Shown: in pieces, positions 44,730 through 53,004 of the stretch
Position numbering within the stretch: the stretch's first letter is position 1
How the letters are laid out: each line of letters starts with the position of its first letter
Source: Euryarchaeota archaeon UBA462
GTDB taxonomy: Archaea > Thermoplasmatota > Poseidoniia > Poseidoniales > Thalassarchaeaceae
Assembly (NCBI GenBank): GCA_002506755.1
Contig: DAYD01000016.1
Coordinates: 57,989-121,988, forward strand
Length of the DNA stretch: 64,000 nucleotides
Direction: 5' to 3'
Translations under genes and position numbers: made by a program
Notes under the pieces: model-generated
Seen by the model: the letters and a program-made list of their open reading frames with translations, nothing else
Told to the model about the DNA's origin: nothing
The model's database searches: none

Positions 44730-45505
44730 TCGTAGATCCCCTTCCTTTCCTGCTCTAAAGCGTAATTTAGGGCCGTTTCCCAACCGTCAACATAATTCAG
44801 TGGATCCTTTCTTCCTATGCTATTGAAAGCAAGAACCCGCTCAACGTCGGCTCCTGTTTTTCCTGAGCTACGTCCATACTTATCTGGATAGTATGAGGTG
44901 TTCGTATTCGCCATAATTGTATCAAAATCTAACCCTAATGATTCACAAGATTTTAGCGCATCAATCAGGATGCTAGTTTTGTTCCCGGAGATATAGGGCA
45001 AATGGAATGATATTCTATAGCTCCCCCAATTTCCAATAGAGAATGACTTTTCTAGTGATTCGTAAAACTCCGGTCTACAATCGGGATATATCTCGTGGTC
45101 CCCACTGTGTACTCCCAGGGAAACCCTGACCTCGCAATCCTCTGAATTGGAAATGCTCAGCGCGTGCCCATATAGGATTGAGGCAAATATTGCGTTTCTA
45201 TTTGGCACAACAGTTTGTTTCATTTGTTCCGATTGGTAGTGCCCTTCTGGAACCTCAATTTCTTCAGAAGTTAATGCTGAATTTATTGCCCCCATGGCTG
45301 ATTTAAGATCCAGCAACTCATGTTCTACCTTGTGTCCTTTTTTTGATAGGTAGGCAATATTTTCCCTAGCCCTGTTTAATTCAATAGAGTGCTTTTGACC
45401 GTAATCGTATGATAAGCATGTAACCTTGCTCCCTTCTGCTAGGATTCGGAGTAGAAGAGATGTGCTATCCATACCTCCTGAAAGGGCCATAACGGATCTA
45501 ATCAT
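44726..45505 (-). CDS. queC: 7-cyano-7-deazaguanine synthase (QueC), zinc site missing
   Basis: ATP-dependent enzyme that converts 7-carboxy-7-deazaguanine to preQ0. The PP-loop ALSGGMDSTSLL near the start, VVPNRNAIF, VSLGVHSGDHEIYPDCRPEF and LPYISGNKTSI are canonical. The C-terminal zinc motif of the family, four cysteines around TCY and CGxCxxC, reads here TSYYPDK then SSGKTGADVERV, so none of the four cysteines is present. From ATG 45505 there are 259 residues and the ATG overlaps the queE stop (ATGA). Operon context still argues for preQ0 formation. Confidence 0.88.
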   Translation of the reverse strand: MIRSVMALSGGMDSTSLLLRILAEGSKVTCLSYDYGQKHSIELNRARENIAYLSKKGHKVEHELLDLKSAMGAINSALTSEEIEVPEGHYQSEQMKQTVVPNRNAIFASILYGHALSISNSEDCEVRVSLGVHSGDHEIYPDCRPEFYESLEKSFSIGNWGSYRISFHLPYISGNKTSILIDALKSCESLGLDFDTIMANTNTSYYPDKYGRSSGKTGADVERVLAFNSIGRKDPLNYVDGWETALNYALEQERKGIYE

Positions 45506-46098
45506 GGTACACCCATCCACTTGTGTGTCTGTAGGCTTAATCTCCAACCTGGGCTCTTTTTTACCAAATTTTCAACAATTTGGAAACTCTTGCCGTTTTC
45601 CTCTACTGATTCATCTTCTAAATAACAAGGTTGGATATACAAGTTGTTGAATCCCCTCTTCAAATCATCATACATCGACAGATTCTGACCGCAATATACG
45701 ACTTTTAGCTCATCTCCAGTCCTTTGTTTAATGCGGGCATTTGGGTATAGCTGGTCCTTTGGACTAACGCAAATCCAGTCAATTACTGGATCTACGGGTA
45801 TAGTTCCATTTGTCTCTATAGAGAGGAATATTCCATATTCTTTCAGTCTAGACCCAATAGTAGAGAGGTCTTGCATAGCAGGCTCACCTCCTGTGAAGAT
45901 AACACGTTTGCAATCATAGCTGAGAACCTTGGTTATAATAGATTCAATTCCCATTTCTTCATATGTCATGAAATCAGTGTCGCACCATTCACACCTTAGG
46001 TTGCAGTTTCCAAATCTAATGAACACATGAGGAATGCCACAGTGAAAACCCTCCCCTTGAACGGAGTGGAATATTTCCACAATTGGGTATTTTAACAC
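45502..46098 (-). CDS. queE: 7-carboxy-7-deazaguanine synthase (radical SAM)
   Basis: Radical SAM step of preQ0 synthesis, contracting the pterin ring to the deazaguanine. VEIFHSVQGEGFHCGIPHVFIRFGNCNLRCEWCDTD contains the CX3CX2C cluster and the family opening FxSxQGEG. IFTGGEPAMQD is the SAM-binding GGEP motif. The 198-residue length fits the small QueE type. It lies between folE (10 bp) and queC (ATGA overlap). Confidence 0.94.
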   Translation of the reverse strand: MLKYPIVEIFHSVQGEGFHCGIPHVFIRFGNCNLRCEWCDTDFMTYEEMGIESIITKVLSYDCKRVIFTGGEPAMQDLSTIGSRLKEYGIFLSIETNGTIPVDPVIDWICVSPKDQLYPNARIKQRTGDELKVVYCGQNLSMYDDLKRGFNNLYIQPCYLEDESVEENGKSFQIVENLVKKSPGWRLSLQTHKWMGVP

Positions 46099-46108
46099 TA
46101 TATCACCA

Positions 46109-46660
46109 CTAATTGTCTCCTCTCATTAGCTGGAGGACCTCGGCCCTTGCTTCGGCCTTTTCAAAGAAAACACCCCTCATAGCACTGGTAGTCATGGTTG
46201 CATTTTGCTTCATTACTCCTCTACACTTCATACACCCATGTTGCGCTTCGAGAATTACCGCGCAACCCAACGGCGAGAGGTGTTCTACGATGTCGTCGGC
46301 CACGGATTGTGTTATTCTCTCTTGATTCTGAAGTCTCTTTGAGTGCATATCCAATAGTCTAGCCAGCTTGCTGATACCTACTATTCTATCTACGGGTATG
46401 TATGCAATATGGCCCCTACCAGAGAATGGTTGGAGATGATGTTCGCAGGTACTGTGGAATTCCATTTCTTTGAGTAGAACTATGCCTTCATACCCTTCTG
46501 CGTTGAAGGTAGAGTCTAAGATTGATTTCGCGTCCTTACCATAGCCGGAGAATATTTCATCAAATGACTCCACAACTCTCTTTGGGGTGTTGGCTAAACC
46601 CTCCCTTAAGTCTCCTTCTTGGCCCTCTATGTACCTAACAATCGTGTTGACTGCACTCAT
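46109..46660 (-). CDS. folE: GTP cyclohydrolase I
   Basis: First committed step: GTP to dihydroneopterin triphosphate, feeding the preQ0 route here. FHSTCEHHLQPFSGRGHIAYIP has the zinc ligands, KLARLLDMHSKRLQNQERIT and the C-terminal EAQHGCMKCRGVMKQNATMTTSAMRG are diagnostic. I start at ATG 46660, preceded by an AAGAAAGAAG stretch; a TTG at 46681, just after the upstream gene's stop, is possible. It is unlikely to serve tetrahydrofolate synthesis alone because of its operon. Confidence 0.93.
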   Translation of the reverse strand: MSAVNTIVRYIEGQEGDLREGLANTPKRVVESFDEIFSGYGKDAKSILDSTFNAEGYEGIVLLKEMEFHSTCEHHLQPFSGRGHIAYIPVDRIVGISKLARLLDMHSKRLQNQERITQSVADDIVEHLSPLGCAVILEAQHGCMKCRGVMKQNATMTTSAMRGVFFEKAEARAEVLQLMRGDN

Positions 46661-46681
46661 TGCTTCTTTCTTACTTGTCAA

Positions 46682-46852
46682 TTAATCACCCGATCTACCA
46701 TGTCTATCATCTATCTCATCCAACTGATCCAACATCTTTCTGCATGCGGTTCTTATCGCGTCAGCTAGACTAACGAACTTCTTATGGTCACCAACATGTG
46801 TTTTTAGATCAATTAGAATTTCCTCAGGCATGTCTAGACTTACCTTTGGCAT
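46682..46852 (-). CDS. Ribbon-helix-helix DNA-binding protein
   Basis: A 56-residue product from ATG 46852, below the length limit of most gene callers. It begins MPKVSLDMPEEILIDL, a beta strand plus helix, then VSLADAIRTACRKMLDQL, the two-helix core of CopG/NikR-type ribbon-helix-helix regulators. An acidic, polar tail follows. Its TAA stop abuts folE, so it is the first gene of the preQ0 operon and probably regulates it. Upstream lies a three-copy repeat that looks like its operator. Confidence 0.8.
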   Translation of the reverse strand: MPKVSLDMPEEILIDLKTHVGDHKKFVSLADAIRTACRKMLDQLDEIDDRHGRSGD

Positions 46853-46876
46853 GACGTTGCTGTTCTGATTTTACCG

Positions 46877-46886
46877 ATAAATATTA
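46877..46886 (-). promoter_or_regulatory. TATA box of the RHH-preQ0 operon
   Basis: TAATATTTAT on the minus strand, about 25-34 bases before ATG 46852, consistent with a nearly leaderless transcript. It overlaps the first copy of the operator-like repeat. Confidence 0.45.
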
Positions 46887-46909
46887 CTAGAGTATTATCT
46901 GAGTATTAC
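46879..46909. promoter_or_regulatory. Three tandem half-sites at 11-bp pitch, candidate RHH operator
   Basis: On the plus strand AAATATTAC (46879), GAGTATTAT (46890) and GAGTATTAC (46901) are spaced exactly 11 bp, one helical turn. They sit on and just upstream of the TATA box of the RHH gene and run into the stop codon of the gene beyond. Confidence 0.5.
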
Positions 46910-47253
46910 CTTCTTTTACTCTCAATTTTATCGTCAAGACCTAAATGGCTTTGTTCCAAGGTTCTTGCCCTTTCTTTCAAACTTTCTAATTGGGAGTTAG
47001 CCTCTTCCTCCGGGATATCTTGGGAAATTAGATTGAGGATTAATGATAGTCCTCCCTGTATAGAACCAGCCTCCAAGAAGGCATCGTTAGAAATCTCATT
47101 TGTCGCCCTTAATACTTCCAATGTGTCTCTCAGATAATCAATTTCAGTCTGGATATCCGGTATCGATGTTTTTTCCAAGCTTTCAATTCGGTCCAAAGAG
47201 GTAATCATGATTCTACGAAAAGAGGTTCCTTTTTCATAATTCTGACTGCCCAT
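46906..47253 (-). CDS. Short coiled-coil protein of unknown function
   Basis: A 115-residue protein dominated by heptad-like helices: LDRIESLEKTSIPDIQTEIDYLRDTLEVLR and LESLKERARTLEQSHLGLDDKI. No membrane segment and no motif. Its start lies inside the last 20 bp of the methylmalonyl-CoA epimerase gene, so it belongs to that operon. An ATG 15 codons in is an alternative start. Function unknown. Confidence 0.6.
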   Translation of the reverse strand: MGSQNYEKGTSFRRIMITSLDRIESLEKTSIPDIQTEIDYLRDTLEVLRATNEISNDAFLEAGSIQGGLSLILNLISQDIPEEEANSQLESLKERARTLEQSHLGLDDKIESKRR

Positions 47254-47650
47254 ATTCGACTAATTCAATCAAAACACCACCGGAAGATGAAGGATGTATG
47301 AAAGCTATTTTATGCCCATTTGAACCAAGAATTGGATCATCATTGATCATCCTTATTCCCATACCTTTGAGTTGGGATATTTTCGAAACAATGTCAGGGA
47401 CGTTGACTGCAATTTGCTGGACACCAGGACCTCTTGCGGATAGGAATTTACCCACGGGGGAATCATCAGAAAGCGGTTCTAGGAGCTCAATATTTGTCTC
47501 TCCATCGCCACGCATGTACCTAATTTTGACACCTTGGTCCTCCACTACTTCGTCATCACCTTGAGCGAATCCAAGCGCTTCCCAAACCTTTGCAGCGTTA
47601 TCTAACGAGTCAGTGGCTATCCCAATGTGGTTGACAGATCCCCGTCCCAT
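47234..47650 (-). CDS. mce: Methylmalonyl-CoA epimerase
   Basis: Interconverts the (2S) and (2R) epimers of methylmalonyl-CoA so that the mutase can use them. Vicinal-oxygen-chelate fold: VNHIGIATDSLDNAAKVWEALGF is the first beta-alpha module with the metal histidine, NIELLEPL supplies a ligand, VQQIAVNVPDI is the second module and GGVLIELVEY the last. The start ATG directly follows the TGA of the mutase gene. Confidence 0.92.
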   Translation of the reverse strand: MGRGSVNHIGIATDSLDNAAKVWEALGFAQGDDEVVEDQGVKIRYMRGDGETNIELLEPLSDDSPVGKFLSARGPGVQQIAVNVPDIVSKISQLKGMGIRMINDDPILGSNGHKIAFIHPSSSGGVLIELVEYGQSEL

Positions 47651-49183
47651 TCAAACACCACTAGGGGCGACCCATGTCCCAAAAACTTCTCTCATTATGC
47701 TATTTACCTCGCCCACAGTAGCATCCGACTTCACGGCAGAGATAATTGGTTCCATAACGTTTGTACCATCAATACAGGCTTTCCTTACCTCTGATAGTGC
47801 TAGTTCGACCTGAATTTCGTCTCGAGATTTTTTAAATTTTATTAGATCGGTAATTTTATTCTTTTCGTCGTCAGGATTGATTACCAGCCCCTCGAATTCC
47901 GGTGCTATTTCTTCTGAGTGGGAATTAACTCCAACCACTAGCTCTTCCCCAGCCTCTACCCTATTGATCTGTTCCCATGCACTCTCATGAATTATTTTTT
48001 GTTGGAGGCCCGCTTTCACGCATTCCATTGCTCCACCCATGGATTCTATCTCCATGATTGTCTTCCGGGCTGCTTCTATAAGGCCATCAGTTGTCGATTC
48101 TACTACCTCAGATCCCCCCAAAGGGTCTACAGAGGAAGTAATTCCTGTTTCCTCCGCAAGGATTTGTTGGGTCCTAAGGGCTAGATTTGCAGAAGCTTCA
48201 GTTGGCAGGCCTAGGGCTTCGTCAAAGCTATTGGTGTGAAGGGATTGAGTACCCCCAAGTACTGCTGCTAGAGCTTGATAAGCAACCCGCACAGCATTGT
48301 TTATTGGTTGTTGGGCAGTTAAAGTCACCCCTGAAGTCTGGGTGTGGAATCTAAGTTGTGAGGACTTTTTATTGTTAGGAGAAAATTCCTCCTCCACCAT
48401 TTCGTACCATAATTGTCTTGCAGCTCTAAACTTGCTAACTTCCTCAATTAGGTTATTGTGACAGGCAAAGAAGAATGACATTCTGGGAGCAAAATCGTCT
48501 ATCTTCATGCCCATCTCAATAGCCTTTCTGCAGTAAAATATGGCATTTGATAATGTAAGGGAAATTTCTTGAGATGCCGTGCAACCAGCTTCACGCATGT
48601 GGTAGCCACTGACAGAAATTGTATTCCATCTCGGCGTGTTATCCTTACACCAAGATATGAGATCTGTTGTCAATCTAACAGAGGGCTCAGGAGGATAGAT
48701 ATACAGTCCTCTTGAGATATATTCTTTCAATATGTCATTCTGAACAGTCCCAGATAGTTTTTTCCTTGGAATTCCCCTTTCATCTGCCACTGCTACATAC
48801 AGTGCCAGTAATGTTGTTGCCGGGGCGTTAATTGTCATTGACGTTGAGATTAACCCCATATCAATGCCATCAAATAATTCCCTCATATCGTGAATTGAGT
48901 CTATCGAAACACCAACTTTGCCCACCTCTCCTGATGATAGTTCATCATCAGAATCAAATCCCAACTGAGTAGGCAAATCAAAGGCTACTGATATTCCTGT
49001 TTGACCTCCATCTAGAAGGTTGTGAAATCGCTTATTAGTTTTAGCTGGTGAAGAGAATCCAGCGTACTGCCTCATTGTCCAGAGTCTGTCTTTGTACATT
49101 CCAGAATGAATTCCACGCCTGTATGGTGGTTCACCTGCCGACTCTTCCACGAATCGCCCACGGGGTTGTCTGACAAGAACCAT
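47651..49183 (-). CDS. mcmA1: Methylmalonyl-CoA mutase, catalytic subunit
   Basis: Cobalamin-dependent rearrangement of methylmalonyl-CoA to succinyl-CoA. The 510-residue protein is the catalytic TIM-barrel part only: RLWTMRQYAGFSSPAKTNKRFHNLL, GQTGISVAFDLPTQLGFDSDD, NDILKEYISRGLYIYPP, ISVSGYHMREAGCTASQE and LHTNSFDEALGLPTE. The B12-binding domain is absent, as in archaea where a separate small subunit carries it; that gene is not in the window. With mce it connects propionyl-CoA (from odd chains or amino acids) to the TCA cycle. Confidence 0.94.
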   Translation of the reverse strand: MVLVRQPRGRFVEESAGEPPYRRGIHSGMYKDRLWTMRQYAGFSSPAKTNKRFHNLLDGGQTGISVAFDLPTQLGFDSDDELSSGEVGKVGVSIDSIHDMRELFDGIDMGLISTSMTINAPATTLLALYVAVADERGIPRKKLSGTVQNDILKEYISRGLYIYPPEPSVRLTTDLISWCKDNTPRWNTISVSGYHMREAGCTASQEISLTLSNAIFYCRKAIEMGMKIDDFAPRMSFFFACHNNLIEEVSKFRAARQLWYEMVEEEFSPNNKKSSQLRFHTQTSGVTLTAQQPINNAVRVAYQALAAVLGGTQSLHTNSFDEALGLPTEASANLALRTQQILAEETGITSSVDPLGGSEVVESTTDGLIEAARKTIMEIESMGGAMECVKAGLQQKIIHESAWEQINRVEAGEELVVGVNSHSEEIAPEFEGLVINPDDEKNKITDLIKFKKSRDEIQVELALSEVRKACIDGTNVMEPIISAVKSDATVGEVNSIMREVFGTWVAPSGV

Positions 49184-49192
49184 TCTCAGGTT

Positions 49193-50026
49193 TTATCGCC
49201 TGATAGTGTAACCATCTACTATTTTTTCCAAGGTCTTGAGTTGGTTTTTGTCGATTATTCCTTCATTCAGCTTTTCGTCCAGGAAATTCTTTGCTTCAAC
49301 AGTAGTCTGCCTTTCCCCCCTAGCCCAAATAGTAGCTAGTAGGTTGGACCTATGTTCCTCCGCTACACCTATGTTATCCAACAGACCTCGCATCTCGTAT
49401 TTGTACTCCATATGGCGACTCCTATCAAGCCTCTTGGCTCTAGCAGCCGGTTGATAAGAAGATACTTTGTTCCTGAATTTCTTCTGCGTTTTCTTAGTAG
49501 TTTCTTTTGATTCAACTTTAGCATTTTTCCTTGATTCCTCGGCCGCTTCCTTTACTTCCTTCGCTGCCGCTCTTGAAGCTTTAATCATGCTATTCTGAAT
49601 AATTTCCCTGGCCTTCAAACTCCTCCCATCGACTTCCTTTTCGTCTGTATTGGACTCTGGACTCTTGGGGGGTTGTTTGTCCTCTTTCTTTGTCCCAAGT
49701 ATTTGATTCTCTACAATTTCTTCGGAAAAATCCTCTGATACTTCTGCCTTTTTTTCGGGCTCAGGGGGAATTTCTTCAACCTGCACATCCTTCGAGGGGG
49801 CCTGACTTACAGGATCAACGGTCTGAACCTTAGACGATACAAGCTCAGATTGATTTGCGGGGGATTTAGGTTTAGCACCGGGTACTGATGGAGGAGCTCG
49901 TTGAGGTGTTCTTCTCTGCAATGTTGTTGATTTCTTTTTGGGGGATTTCTTGACGGAGGAGGAGGCTTGGGAACCAGTTCCAAAGACGTTCTTTGGTGCA
50001 GCCTTCTTTCTCCTTCGTCTCTGCAC
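49193..50026 (-). CDS. Lys/Glu-rich, mostly disordered protein with a helical C-terminal domain
   Basis: Unrecognised 277-residue protein. The first 20 residues are strongly basic (QRRRRKKAAPKN). Residues 20-135 are Pro/Ser/Lys/Glu-rich low complexity, then a charged helix (MIKASRAAAKEVKEAAEESRKNAK). The last 85 residues look folded: RHMEYKYEMRGLLDNIGVAEEHRSNLLATIWARG onwards. It could bind nucleic acid or ribosomes through its basic ends, but this is a guess. It precedes the mutase gene by 9 bp on the same strand. Confidence 0.55.
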   Translation of the reverse strand: MQRRRRKKAAPKNVFGTGSQASSSVKKSPKKKSTTLQRRTPQRAPPSVPGAKPKSPANQSELVSSKVQTVDPVSQAPSKDVQVEEIPPEPEKKAEVSEDFSEEIVENQILGTKKEDKQPPKSPESNTDEKEVDGRSLKAREIIQNSMIKASRAAAKEVKEAAEESRKNAKVESKETTKKTQKKFRNKVSSYQPAARAKRLDRSRHMEYKYEMRGLLDNIGVAEEHRSNLLATIWARGERQTTVEAKNFLDEKLNEGIIDKNQLKTLEKIVDGYTIRR

Positions 50027-50084
50027 TGTCTAATCAATCCTCAATCCACCGGCCGGACCGGGTTTGATAAGATTTCGTGACGCT

Positions 50085-51089
50085 TCAATCCCACAAAACC
50101 ACAGTATTGTCAGTTCTTAGCATTGGGTTTATTGCACTTTCAGAGATTTTAGTACTTATTCCTGAGTCCAACATCCTTCTCCCAAGTTCGGCTATCATTG
50201 TTCCATTGTCTATACAGTATGCCTTATCGGGCCAGTGACATTTAGCGCCTCTTTCCTCGCACATTAAGGTACCCATCTCCCTAATCCTCTCGTTGCATGC
50301 TACTCCACCGCCCAACAATAACTCATCTTTGCCAGTATGGGCCAGAGCTCTCTCTGCTACTTCCATACATGCGGCGAAAGAGTGCTCTTGCAATGACCAA
50401 CATACTTCCTCAAGGGTGATTCCCTCAGATATCCTTTGAATTGCAGAAGTCAGTATCCCAGAGAATGCTAAATCCATGCCTTGGATTCCATAAGGAAGTG
50501 CCACTGAATCCAGATTATGTTTTATTCCATCAATTTTTGATGCAAGCTTCTCTATTTCTGGACCGCCGGGAAATGGGATCCCATTGTGTCTAGCAAACTT
50601 ATCCAACATGTTACCTATTCCTATGTCTAATGTCTCACCAAGTACCCTGTACCTTCCATCTGCTCTAGCAATTACCTGTGTGTTGCCACCGCTTACGTAT
50701 AGCAATACTGGGTCGACGCAACCAGTCTGGTTTCTACCTATTTCTATGTGGGCTACACAATGATTAACGCCGATTAGCGGTACATTTAGCGTAGCTGATA
50801 GCGTCCTTGCAACCGATGCCCCCACCCTAAGACACGGTCCCAAACCAGGTCCTTGGCTAAATGCTACTGCTGCCACTGATTTCCAATCAAATTCATTACT
50901 ATGAGATAATTTTGATAGGAGTTTGGAGGTAGAGTCGGAATGGTGATCTGCAGCTTCTCTTGGATGGATTCCACCCTCCTCTGGCTTGAAAAGAGAAGAT
51001 ATGGATGGGAACAACGCCCCATCGAGTCCTACACATCCAAAAGAAAAGGTGTGGGCCGTACTTTCGATCCCTAGAATAATGCCATCCAT
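50085..51089 (-). CDS. kae1: tRNA N6-adenosine threonylcarbamoyltransferase (Kae1)
   Basis: Catalytic subunit of the KEOPS complex that makes t6A at position 37 of ANN-decoding tRNAs. ILGIESTAHTFSFGCV is the ASKHA phosphate loop. HPREAADHHSD, VAFSQGPGLGPCLRVG, NHCVAHIEIG (metal histidines) and VLLYVSGGNTQVIA are diagnostic. The 334-residue length shows that no Bud32 kinase domain is fused at the C-terminus, unlike in some euryarchaea. It diverges from hutI with a 50-bp spacer. Confidence 0.95.
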   Translation of the reverse strand: MDGIILGIESTAHTFSFGCVGLDGALFPSISSLFKPEEGGIHPREAADHHSDSTSKLLSKLSHSNEFDWKSVAAVAFSQGPGLGPCLRVGASVARTLSATLNVPLIGVNHCVAHIEIGRNQTGCVDPVLLYVSGGNTQVIARADGRYRVLGETLDIGIGNMLDKFARHNGIPFPGGPEIEKLASKIDGIKHNLDSVALPYGIQGMDLAFSGILTSAIQRISEGITLEEVCWSLQEHSFAACMEVAERALAHTGKDELLLGGGVACNERIREMGTLMCEERGAKCHWPDKAYCIDNGTMIAELGRRMLDSGISTKISESAINPMLRTDNTVVLWD

Positions 51090-51139
51090 GAGTGTGGCAA
51101 GAGCGGGAGTTCTTTCAACTATCGGGATAACCCAGAGCC

Positions 51140-52432
51140 GTGAGGGTACTGATATCGAACTGTGGTGAGGTTGCCCACCTCTCTACCGGGGATGATGAAT
51201 ACCCCCTATCAGGATATAGGTTAAGGGAGAGGGAAGCTCTCGTTCACAAGCCTGGCATGGCAATTTTAATTGAAGACGGCATGGTAGAAAAAATCGGCCC
51301 ATCTGAAGATTTAATCTCTGAATTTGCCCCTTGGTATCCAACAAAGACCGAATCTGCTGAAACTAGGGTCATGGATGTGAATGGGATGGCTATCGTCCCC
51401 GGATTTGTTGATTGCCATAATCATCTTGTTTGGTCAGGAGATAGGTCAAATGAGCTATCTATGAGGATTTCTGGCAAATCCTACAAGGAAATTGCTGCTT
51501 CCGGCGGTGGAATTATGAAAACTGTGATGGAAACAAGGAGTGCGCCACAAAATCATTTAATTTCGTCTGGTTTAGAAAGGGTTGAAAATTTAATCTCTAA
51601 CGGTACTACATCAACTGAGGCTAAGAGCGGGTATGGACTCGACATTGAGACTGAAGTAAAAATATTAGAAGCTATTAACGTAATAAACAGGTCGACAATG
51701 TGCGACATTAAACCGACTTGGTTGGGCGCACACGACTTTCCTCCGGAATATGATCGCGATGGATATGTTGATAGTTTGATATCAGAACAATTACCAGTAG
51801 TATCAGAACTCGGCTTAGCCAATTGGGTAGATGTATTCTGTGAAGATGGTTGGTTCACTAATGAGCAGACCGAAGATATTGTGAAGGCTGCGAAGGGATT
51901 TGGTATGGAGTCCAGACTACATGTGGACGAGTTTGTTGACGGTGGTGGTTTACAACTAGCCTCAGAGCTTGGTTCTGTTAGTGGGGACCATGTGGCATGT
52001 TCTAATGAGGACGCTAGAATAAGCGCAGCCGAGTCTGGGACCGTTCAGACATTCCTACCAGGTACGCCCTACATATTGGGCAAGAAGCTAGAGACTCCGA
52101 TAGAGCAATGCATATTGGAGGATTGGCCTTTCTCTATAGCAACAGATTTCAATCCTAATTGCCCAATCACTTCGTTGCCCCTGATTGGGAGTTTACTTTC
52201 ACATAGAATTGGAGTAGACCCTCTTGTAGCGTTAGTAGCGGCAACTAGGAATCCAGCTTCGACAATGTTTGGAGATGAAGATGTTAGAGGAGTAATAGCA
52301 GAAGGAAGAATTGCAGACCTTAACGTGTTGTGGTCCCCATCTGCTGACTCTTGGTGCCAGACTCCCGGGAGCTCGCCAGTACGGATGACCCTCAAAGATG
52401 GAAATATTGTAAATTCAAACAAGGTTTATTGA
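51140..52432 (+). CDS. hutI: Imidazolonepropionase
   Basis: Third step of histidine degradation: imidazolonepropionate to formiminoglutamate. Amidohydrolase fold with metal site PGFVDCHNHLVWSGDRSNEL, family block ISGKSYKEIAASGGGIMKTV, SGYGLDIETEVKILEAI, a second histidine in LHVDEF and late motif ATDFNPNCPITSLP. Starts with GTG 51140; 430 residues, standard. It is the only hut gene on the plus strand, separated from the others by a zinc-ribbon gene and a tRNA. Confidence 0.94.
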   Translation: MRVLISNCGEVAHLSTGDDEYPLSGYRLREREALVHKPGMAILIEDGMVEKIGPSEDLISEFAPWYPTKTESAETRVMDVNGMAIVPGFVDCHNHLVWSGDRSNELSMRISGKSYKEIAASGGGIMKTVMETRSAPQNHLISSGLERVENLISNGTTSTEAKSGYGLDIETEVKILEAINVINRSTMCDIKPTWLGAHDFPPEYDRDGYVDSLISEQLPVVSELGLANWVDVFCEDGWFTNEQTEDIVKAAKGFGMESRLHVDEFVDGGGLQLASELGSVSGDHVACSNEDARISAAESGTVQTFLPGTPYILGKKLETPIEQCILEDWPFSIATDFNPNCPITSLPLIGSLLSHRIGVDPLVALVAATRNPASTMFGDEDVRGVIAEGRIADLNVLWSPSADSWCQTPGSSPVRMTLKDGNIVNSNKVY

Positions 52433-52703
52433 TACTATCTGTTATTCTTAATTGATTTGAATTAATGTAAAAAATATTTCAACCGTTCACAATGTATGGA
52501 AAATTTACAATGAAGGTAAATGGTGGAAAATACAACAAATTACCGGATATATGCATACTGATAATCTATGTTATCAGAAATAATTTAACATCATCTTCTG
52601 CCTACTTCCTCGCAGTACAATGTTTTTTGTAAAATCACCTAAATTGTAGTATTTACCCCCTATATTACTGAAAATTTGAAATTGTAAACTTGTTGGACAA
52701 AAT
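52433..52703. other. A+T-rich intergenic spacer
   Basis: 271 bases, one of the longer spacers here and very A+T-rich. A 46-codon frame from 52492 has no supported start and is not called. TATATTA at about 52667 could be the promoter of the next gene. I see nothing else convincing. Confidence 0.6.
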
Positions 52704-52859
52704 ATGTCAGTCGGCTTTCAGGGCTTCTGCATGAAGTGCAAATCCTACGTGGATATTGATAATCCAAAAATGATCACTATGAGAAACGGAAGAACTAGAG
52801 TCGCGGGATTCTGCACCTCAAAAAAATGCGGCGGGCGGATCTCGAAAATTGTTTCTTAA
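52704..52859 (+). CDS. DUF5679-like zinc-ribbon microprotein
   Basis: A 51-residue product from ATG 52704. It has FCMKCK near the start, then PKMITMRNGRTRVAGFC and KKCGG, giving two cysteine pairs about 25 residues apart with the middle M-x-NGR-x-x-x-G block of the DUF5679 family. Such proteins are common, conserved, very small archaeal and bacterial zinc ribbons with no assigned role. A TATATTA box at 52667 lies at a short-leader distance. It is followed by tRNA-Val. Confidence 0.78.
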   Translation: MSVGFQGFCMKCKSYVDIDNPKMITMRNGRTRVAGFCTSKKCGGRISKIVS

Positions 52860-52904
52860 TTCATCAGAATGATTCTTGAGGGGACATCATTACCGAAAGA
52901 AACC

Positions 52905-52980
52905 GGGCTCGTGGTCTAGGGGTTATGACGTCGCCTTGACATGGCGAAGATCGCAGGTTCAATTCCTGCCGAGCCCACCA
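52905..52980 (+). tRNA. tRNA-Val (anticodon GAC), CCA encoded
   Basis: Full cloverleaf: acceptor stem GGGCTCG pairs with CGAGCCC (52970-52976), discriminator A and encoded CCA to 52980. The anticodon stem TCGCC/GGCGA closes the loop TTGACAT with anticodon GAC, and the T-arm is GCAGG-TTCAATT-CCTGC. No intron. Confidence 0.96.
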
Positions 52981-53004
52981 ATAGAAATGATTCTATTAAA
53001 ATAA

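Noticed and set aside
52492..52632. 46-codon frame in the A+T-rich spacer after hutI
   Set aside because: No ribosome site or promoter at the right distance and no recognisable pattern; A+T-rich sequence gives such frames easily.
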